This document shows positions 24,001 to 33,000 of a DNA stretch of 64,000 bases, piece by piece. How positions within the stretch are numbered: the stretch's first letter is position 1; every line of letters begins with the position of its first letter. The DNA is taken from contig NC_049982.1 of assembly GCF_000003815.2 (NCBI RefSeq), positions 16,168,621 to 16,232,620 on the forward strand, written 5' to 3'. A program made the translations under genes and the position numbers. The stretch comes from Branchiostoma floridae. Lineage: Eukaryota; Chordata; Leptocardii; Amphioxiformes; Branchiostomatidae. The notes beneath the pieces were generated by a model, which was not told the origin of the DNA, did no database searches, and saw only the letters and a list, made by a program, of their open reading frames with translations.

Positions 24001-27000
24001 ACATCCATTCCCCATGTTCTGGAGGACAGTCAGGATTTATTTTTTCAAAATGCTGTAGAGGGATAAGGGAGATCAGACAATCTGAAATAAACAGCTAACG
24101 GATTCAAAATCTGTGTTCAAAATATTCCTCACTGCCCTCTTGAAGTTTGCTAATGGAATAATCCTGAATTGAACCAAACCAATCTACAATATCTGTGATG
24201 ATTTGCTGATCAGAAACATGCTCGAGACCTGGCACATGGGAGGGAGGAGATCCAGTACCTGGAACAGACCCTGAGAGTGAGTCCTGCACCCGTGTCACCA
24301 TCATTACTGCACACTAACTGCATGCCTGCAGTGATAATTCTACTCAGAAAATTCTTTCTTTACAGTGTAGTTCAAGTAATCATTGATAGGACCGTCCAAT
24401 ACTGACTTTAGATGATGTCACAAATTTGCACTTCAGTTGATAGAGGTTCCAAACTGTATGCAAATATGGCCAGCTTTACTGTGTACTAACTGCATGTGGC
24501 TTATGTGACTTGCATGCTTACATTTCCTCTCATGGACAAGGTCCAGCCTTCCAAGGTGAGAGTATGGGCCAAAGGTAGCCCCACACCCTCCATTACATTT
24601 CTACACTCACACTGTCATCTAGCCTCTAGAGTAAGTCATTACTGACACTGTTTATATACCCACTTTACTCACTATTCATCAACAACTCACCAAGGCGAGG
24701 TGGTTTGGTCACCATGTACTGTTTTTTTTGCATGAGTCTGTAACTTTTCATCTACAGATATCTTGCTGAGTATTGTTATATCAAGAAAATCTCACCATGT
24801 ACTCATGCAGAGTATTGTACTCTCTGTGTTTCAGTGTCCTCTGGACTTACTGCAATTTAAACAGATATGTCTTTATCCTGGTGTATTTCACAGTCACTAA
24901 AGGCTTCACATCATCTACATGTGGTTCTGGTGGTGTCTGTTATACTTCTTCACCCTCTCCTGAATGTTTGTTTCCTGTACAGGGTGTTTCCATATGGTGG
25001 TAGAATAGATAAGCTGTTGACAGTCACATGAAACAAAATTACTCAGTAAAAATATTGAATTATCAGGACAAGGAAGAGGACCTCCGGAAGCTGCGTGAGG
25101 ATCAGAGACAGTTAGAGAGAGATCTCAGGGTGAGTCAAGGTCATTTAGAAATGCAACAACCACATGTGATACTATACCATAAAGGAATAACTGTGTAAAG
25201 AGTTGTACAACAACTTTATCAGTTATACTTTGAAGAGCACCTAAGCTGTGCAGTTGCTGTCCTTGGTGCTGAATATGATATCGTTTTCCTCTGTACTTGT
25301 GTTTGAAGCTTAATGTTAAACACCTATCAATCTTCATCTTACTAATCCATGTCAGAGTTGCCCAGCAGCCACAGTCACATGATGATGACCACATAACATG
25401 ATGTAGCTGTCCATGGTGCTGAATATGACATTATTTTCCGTTGCACTTGTGCTTGAATACTTGTTTTCCGTTGCACTTGTGCTTGAATACCTTCCACCTT
25501 TATCATAGTAATCCATGTAATTGTGTATACTGGTTGGTTGTGCAGGATGTTGTACACATTCTTATGGGAATTTCATCATATATTTTCAGGCCAAAGAAGA
25601 TGCCATGGCAACTTCTACACAAATGAGAGAAAAGGTAAGGGGACTGGGATTTTTCATGTATTTTCCTGGCTAGATTAGGATGTGGTTTAGATCGATGTTC
25701 ACTTTGATGTCAATTTCAATTTCAATGATTGTTAAAACCTTACATTTTTGTCCCTTCTTTGGACACCCAGGTACTTGGTCAGGAAAAGGAACTCCATGAA
25801 AAGGATGACTACTTGCAGAACTTGGAGAAACAGTGTAGGGAACTGAAACAAGAGGTGAGAGACACCTGTTGTCTTAGTTAAAAATCCCACTAGACAGCTT
25901 ATCTCAGGGACATTTTGTTGGATAGATTCTAGAAACAGACTTTTTCAGTTCACCACATGTAGTCAATAGCTCTTATAGCTTTGGAAGTCAAGCAAAAAGA
26001 GTTGTGAATCTGCACACATCAGAACAGCAGCAACTCTTTTTAGATGTTTTGCATAGGAAGCAAAATCTTTTACCTTAGATAACATGTTATAAATTGAACT
26101 GTTCAGGTGGAAAGGTTGAGGCGTGAGCTGGAGAAGAAAGAACGTGACAGTGATGTTACCTACTACAAGGCCCAGGCACAGATGAAGGAAGGAGAGATCC
26201 GCCAAAAGGACGAGGAGCTGCACAGGCTGAGAACAGAGGTATGAAGCAATCTTCACTAAATGGCAATTGTATTCCATGGAAGGAGTTGTTCAGTTGTTTG
26301 CTTTTTCCCAAAAGCCATTCTTTGTGCTCTTTCACTACAAAAGAAAATATTTTAAATGCTCATGTCAAGAAAGGGATCTCAGCATGCCTGATCAGTATGT
26401 GTGTAGAAAGCTATTCTCCTGTTGGTTGTAACAAATAGTGTGTAGTATATACCTGTTCAATGCATACTCACTTTCTAATCCAGATGCGGAGTTGCCAACA
26501 GCTAAACCATACAAGACTGCTGTTCTAATAACTGTTCGTGTTTGTTCTTACAGAACAGAAAGTTGGAGGGTGAAGCCCAGCAGGCAGACAGACAGTGCCG
26601 TAAGCTGCAGAAGGAGAAGGAGGGCCTGCAGGCACATGTGGCACGGCTGCAGCAGCTAGAGCACAGGTGTGCAGAGCTGCAGAAACTACAGGACACCCTC
26701 AAGAAGGAGGTGAGTGGTCGGAATTCATGTTCAATTCACGTGTGTCACTGTATGCACTTTTTTGTATACATTTAAAGACATCCCACAATGTCCAACCCTT
26801 GTAAGATGGGAAACAACAGATGCTTAACAGATAGTGAGTGAGTAAGTTACTTTTGTGTGACAGTCAAATCACAAATTTAATCACAAATAAGAATTTTGTT
26901 AATCTTATCAGTTTATCACTCACTCACTATCTGTTGTTCATTATAATTATTGTTGTCATCATTTCAGAATGACCAGCTGCTGAGGAAGGCAGAGAAGCTG

Positions 27001-30000
27001 CAGAAGGCGGAGCAGGAGATCAACCTGCTGCGGGAAACTGTGGCAACCCTGCGGGCACACCTGCGGGACATCGAGGCAGTCGACAAGGAGAAGGAGGATC
27101 TCAGGGCCAGGCTGGACGCCATCTCGGACCTAAAACAGAGGGTAACAACAGCAGCTATTTTCTTAACTTTCTTTTAATCTAATTCAAATGTTTTTTATGT
27201 GAGTATGTGTATACAGTATAGCCCCTTGATCTGAATTAAATTGCCACAGGTGTTTCAATTATTTGCTCCACTCTCTTCCCCCAGATGGAAGCCATCCCGA
27301 CCAGTGACTATGACACGGACCATCCCAGTAGAAGCTCCCCCTACATGATGACCCGTACTCTCCCTGCAGACCTCAACATGAAGGATTTTCCTGCCAGAAC
27401 TCCTGGTGCCCCTACAGACAGCAACACTGCAGACATGGATGAGGTAATGGTTTAAGAGTACTCAATTTGTTGTCCACTCAGCTATATGTAACATGACATG
27501 TCACAACACAATGAGATATCACAAACTTTAAGGCATTCACCAATAACACCATGTGATAGAATATAAAGTGAAGTACTGATGATAGTCCCCTCCCTGCCCC
27601 ACATGCTGCCATGCAGCTGGGATGTAAGTGTGTCTGCCACCTGCAGTCAGATGTCCAGGTACTTCCAGCATTGTTGTCACATTCAGTAGTCAGTACCACA
27701 TGTTTCTGGTTTTCTTTTACTCTACCTGTACCATTATGTTGTCTTTGTTCAGATCTTTGCATCTCAGTATTTTCAATGTATATGTATCAGGTTTTGACAA
27801 GTCTATTTTCTTAAGCATTTTTTTTTTAATATTTGTATCTATTACTTCATCTTCTTTCATTTATTGACCTCATTTTACATCTTGACAGTGCAGTGTCAAT
27901 GACCTGATGAGACTAGGACCTCTGCTTGTGTCATTGACCCCAGTAACCTCATGCTCCTTGTCCTTCCAGGTGTCCAGTATCATTGACCTTGAGGTCAGGA
28001 CAGCCTTGGCTCCTTTACAGGTATATAGATGGGAGCATTTTTGTTTACTGGTGTGAGGGTGTGCCTTTTGTATTATCCTTTTTAGTCATTGCTTTCAAAC
28101 TTCTGTTGTGTGGTGGCTGTTTAAGTCAATCAGAAATAAGACAATGTTGTTATAAGGGTGTGCCTTTCATAGTATATGTGTATTCCTTGCTTCAAAACTT
28201 TTGTTTTGTGGTGGCTGTTAAGGATAATCAGAAATAAGACAATGTTGACTGAAATAAGTGGACATCCCTCAGGCGAAGGTATCCCGCATGCGTGTGAAGT
28301 GTCGTGAGAGAGATGTGATGATCATGACCCTGCTGGATGAGCTGCAGTGCACTGTGGACCCTGATGTAACGATCATGCGCACAGCTGAAGACCTGGCATC
28401 AGAGATGTTGGAGGAGTATGATGAACCCATCAGCCCCATCTCTGGGAGCATGGGCAATCTTTATAGCTATGCAGCATTTGGGTCATCCTCAGAACGAAGC
28501 TCTGGTCAGGTGTGTTGGTCAACATGACACTGTACATCATCTCTGTTGGTGCAAGGATAAAGGCTGTTTCAACCCTCACTACCTCTTGCTGGCTTAGCTT
28601 TCAGCTGCTTGGTGTAGGGGAGTAAGGAAGGCTCTTTTGGTATTCTTTCTGTGGGGTTGTTTGTGAGACTCAGCCCTTTTTTTCTAAGGTGAATATGGTG
28701 CTGTTGTTGGTTCCGTGTCTGCAGGAGTGGGAAACTTTCCCCCTGTTACCAGAGTTTGCTCTGTTGTTTCAAACTGAGTATGGTTATCTGGGTGCTGGTT
28801 GTTCCTGAACAGGGTGCCTTTTGTACTTTGGTGAGGGGTTCAAACCTTCTTCTGTTCAGCATTTCTTGGCTGCGCTGGCTCAGATGGGTTTGTACCACAG
28901 CATTCTGTTATCTTAGAATAACTTATATTACAGGTACTGGAGGAGTGGTTAAGCTTAGTATTAACTTCAAGCCTTCGAATTCTTCCTTTGTTTCAGGTGG
29001 TCAGACAGAAGAACAAGGAGATGGAATAAACACAGTGTATATATTATATATAGATTACATACACTTGCATATGTCGTACTTTTGCACTTCTGCCCTAGCT
29101 AACTTCCCTTTTTCCTGTAGTGTCATCTCACCCAATGTGAGACTGATTTTCCAGGGCGTGCCCTTGTATCATACTGCAACTCACCAGTAGATTGTTATAT
29201 CTCACCAGGCTGACAGTGGTAGAGCATCAGACAACAGTAGGAGACAGATGGTTCGACACAGTACCCCCACCACTGGTGCATCTACCTCCCCCAGTGGTGG
29301 TACCAGGTCATCACCCTTGTTGGATGATATTGACGTCCTCCCCACGCGGCTAGATAATGGACATGCCATCAGGGATGACCTGGACCTGGTGCCTGTACGA
29401 AGGAAAAGGAAACAGAGGCCAAAGGTATACTTGAATTTCAATTAAATATAACAATACTTCAGTTTTTGATAACCATTCAATATCAGTGCATGTCACTGTC
29501 AGACAAATACATTTGCTTGCTTGCTTGATTGATTAATGGCATTAAACCTGACCTATTGTATGTGACCTGGCTTAACAAATCAAGTGAAGTGTTTGCCTTG
29601 TTTTTGCCCAGTTGACTGCAGGTCAGTCCAGCCCTGAGCAGATGTGGGAGCTGCACCAGACCCTACAGGATACACACACCAACAACTATGATGGTGAGTC
29701 AAAGAAGATTGATCGTGTTATGTAGAAGATTTATCAGGTTATGCTTATGGTAGAGATTTTAAGAAAAGATTTATCCGGCAAAAAGGTAGATAAAAGTTTG
29801 AAGCCATGGATCAAAAAGATTGTGTTAACTACATATACTGGAAAAGATACTGTGTACAAAGTTGGTTTAGAACTACTAACATATCAAGATGACTGACAAG
29901 AACTTGCTTTTTTCTCCAGTGCCGTTCCTGCCTCTCCCTCTCCCCAAGCTGGATTCTCCTGATCGCAGGACAAGGAGACCTCGAACTTCCCCCAATTCAG

Positions 30001-33000
30001 ATGGCGATAGAAACAAGCATGGCAGAGACAAGACCCCACACCATAGTGGAGCAAGGTCTCACATGTCAAGGCAAGAGTTTTATAATTCTTTCTATCTTTC
30101 CTGCCATTGGTAATGATGATGCTGTATGTGATGACATTGGTGACCCAATTTATATTGATGGTTTCAAGCACAATACTAGTTGGAACAGGACTTTTGGTCC
30201 TTCAGTGTACCCTGTACATGTATTTCCTTTTGCTCCAAAGTTATTTGCTCCAAAAGTTGTCCACACAAAGTGTTGAAAAGTAATTACCATCGTAACTTAG
30301 CTTCAAGCCAAAATCACTATTAATTGGTATGTGCTTTTACATACAGATCTCAGCAAAATCCAAAGCGAGCCGGCACCCATTCTTCACCACAAGATGCATT
30401 ATCCAGATCACATGGACCAAACTGGTATCCACCCCCACTGAATGATGGTAGCTCCCCACTAGCGTTAACCAATGGAATTGCAGAACTTGAACTAACCAAT
30501 AACCATGGAGTACCAAGTCTTGCCAATGGAATGCCATCATCTTTGTTGACCAATGGACATAGAGTGCCTCCTGTGACCAATGGGGTCCCAGCTTCCTTGC
30601 TGACCAATGGACATGGATCACCACATCTGGCCAATGGACTGCCAGCTTCCTTGTTGTCCAATGGCTTTGGAGGTGACAGAGCCCGACATGGCAGTGGTGC
30701 TAGTGGCAGCTGGCTGACTGTCTCCAGCACTGCTGATGCTTTGTCAACTGTCTCCCAGACGACAGCTTCCCCACGGCAACAAGGTGGGTTAAAGGATCAC
30801 AAGCCTTCGATTTAAATCACATCTGTAATTTGTACATATGATTACATATTGACAAATAAAATGAGCATTTCTAAATGTTTTTCTTCTTTATTCAACAAAA
30901 CAAAAGTATGAGAACCATCCAGCAAGTAGAAAACAAGAGTGTATGAGATAATCATATCCAGCAAAACACAGGAAATGATATAGAAGATGTTTGCACAGGT
31001 TAACTCTCTGAACCCACCTGTGTGTCTCTCCAGGTCCCCCTCAGCCTCCCTCTGACCTGAGGATCCTCCGTGCTGTGGGCAAGTCCTCTGTACTGGTGGG
31101 CTGGACACTGCCTCCAATCGATGACATGGGAAACAGCAATGGGGTCCAAGTGTCAGGTTACAAGGTAGGTCAGGGCACGTGGCTATGTTATAAATGTATA
31201 CTACTAGTATCATTTAAGTATCATCAGTAAAGTTACGTCTCATTACAATGTTGCAGTCAGGCATCACAATTAGTTGCTGTAAGTAGTCAGTACACATGTA
31301 CTTTATGTCTACTAGATTCCCTTGGATTTTATCTCCAAGTGGCTCATACTATGAATATCTCTGATGCATGTGGTATTACACACACAGTGGTAATGATTGA
31401 CTTTTTTTCTGTCAGATCAAGGTAGATGGAGAGGAAACTCAAGTGGTGCCCAGTTCTCATGTCAGCAAGGTAAGTCATAATATATCTGGCTTGTCAATAT
31501 TTGTAATGCCTACTGCTGTTGATATTATCTTTTCAAGTTTCAAACATCATCACATTACCATCTGCCCCTACATCAAACCCCCCCATGACTGTTCTGTGCA
31601 CCCTTATACTAGGCTCTAGTGGAGGGGTTGGATCTGACAGTGCCATTCATCCTGAGTGTACAGACCATGTCCACAGATAGGCAGCTGTCAGACAGGGTGG
31701 AGGTAGAGTTCACTGACCTCCAGGAGCCACCATCTGTACTGACATCGTCACGTCCCAGCTCCGCTATGTCTGAGGTAAGGAACTGGGCTGGCTGTGTGTT
31801 TGTGGCATAATATAACACAGTATTCTCAATATGGTACATTCAGGTCATTCCATCTAGCTGGATTACATGGAGTAAAATTGCCTGTCTTCCCTTTGAGCAA
31901 GAAGCATTAACATTGTTGTTTTGTGACTGCAGGATACATCAGTTTACTCAGACCCTGTGATAGAGGAACCACCTCGCCTGGTGAGTTGTCTTGCTATTCT
32001 TCAGTTTGTCCTTGACAAGAAATAGAGTCAATGGAAAGATGTTGTATGTACACTTCAGACACATTTAGTTGATATTGCATAAACACAAGCAAGATACATG
32101 TCTGATAGTATACTTTTACATGTAGGCTCTTATCTGATCACGTGTCATGATATTGCATGAACAATGGAGGTTGATGAAGGTTGTTTCGATTTTACACATG
32201 ACATCATACTTAGTAACACATATGATGTACACTGCTCAGTAACTTCCTCTCTGTGACTGTCCCAGTACCTGGCAGTGTACAACTATAGTCCCAGCAGGAA
32301 CTCCCCCAACCACTACCCTGAGGACGAGCTGGGGCTGCGAGAAGGGGACGTTGTCACGGTGTTCGGCCCTCTGAGGGAGGACGGCTTCTACGAGGGAAAA
32401 GTAGACGGCAGGAGAGGCCTGGTCCCAGCCAGCTTCCTGGAGGAAATCTCTACATCTCAGGACAGACCTCCAACAGACACACACAGAAAGGTAGGACAAC
32501 TTGGGAAGGAATAAGGGAGAGAAAATGTTAAGAAAAAAGCTGTAAATAAATCTTTACCATTGTGGATTTTTTTCTATTTGGTCATCTCATGCCTACTAAG
32601 ATTATCTAAGTCTCAAATACAAGCTCTGTGGTGTATGTTGCAAACCCTTACCAAGATTTGAATGTCTATAATCTTCTGTTTTACATAGCAGCAGAGAAGA
32701 TCACCCAGTAAGAGACAGGTGTCCAAACAGAAGGAGGGTCATCGGGGGTCTCGACGTCAGGGTGCTACAACACACAAAGACAGGAGACAGGTGAGTGTTG
32801 CAGGGTTTATTACACTTTTAAAACAAAATATGGCAAGACAATATTGTTTTCTCTGGCCCACTAATACATCATGTAGGTTAATCTTCCTCCTGGCTATTTG
32901 GACCCCTACATGTAGGTCATTGCACAATTGTATGGAATTAAAAGTTAATGTATCTGTAATATGTTTTTGTAATATCATGGTGCACATAAAATCATTATAT

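Larger units (their letters stand above)
18590..30783 (+). other. Middle exons of the RIMBP-like gene
   Basis: Exons: 18590-18658, 18817-19011, 19159-19236, 19510-19560, 20113-20184, 21047-21376, 21927-22314, 22441-22616, 22925-23143, 23414-23476, 23738-23800, 24214-24276, 25067-25129, 25590-25634, 25771-25854, 26107-26238, 26554-26709, 26968-27141, 27285-27443, 27970-28020, 28273-28509, 29209-29424, 29612-29693, 29920-30055 (or 30070 with a GC donor), 30347-30783. Coiled coil alternates with low-complexity segments: a Pro/Ser-rich block (21927-22616, SSAPPPTRPRAQ), a basic block (VGTRRRRFYDR, 22925 exon), and a Ser/Thr-rich block with a KRKQRPK cluster (29209 exon). A donor at 21254 could shorten the 21047 exon in frame. 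Single exons of 45-63 nt are the least certain. Confidence 0.68.
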
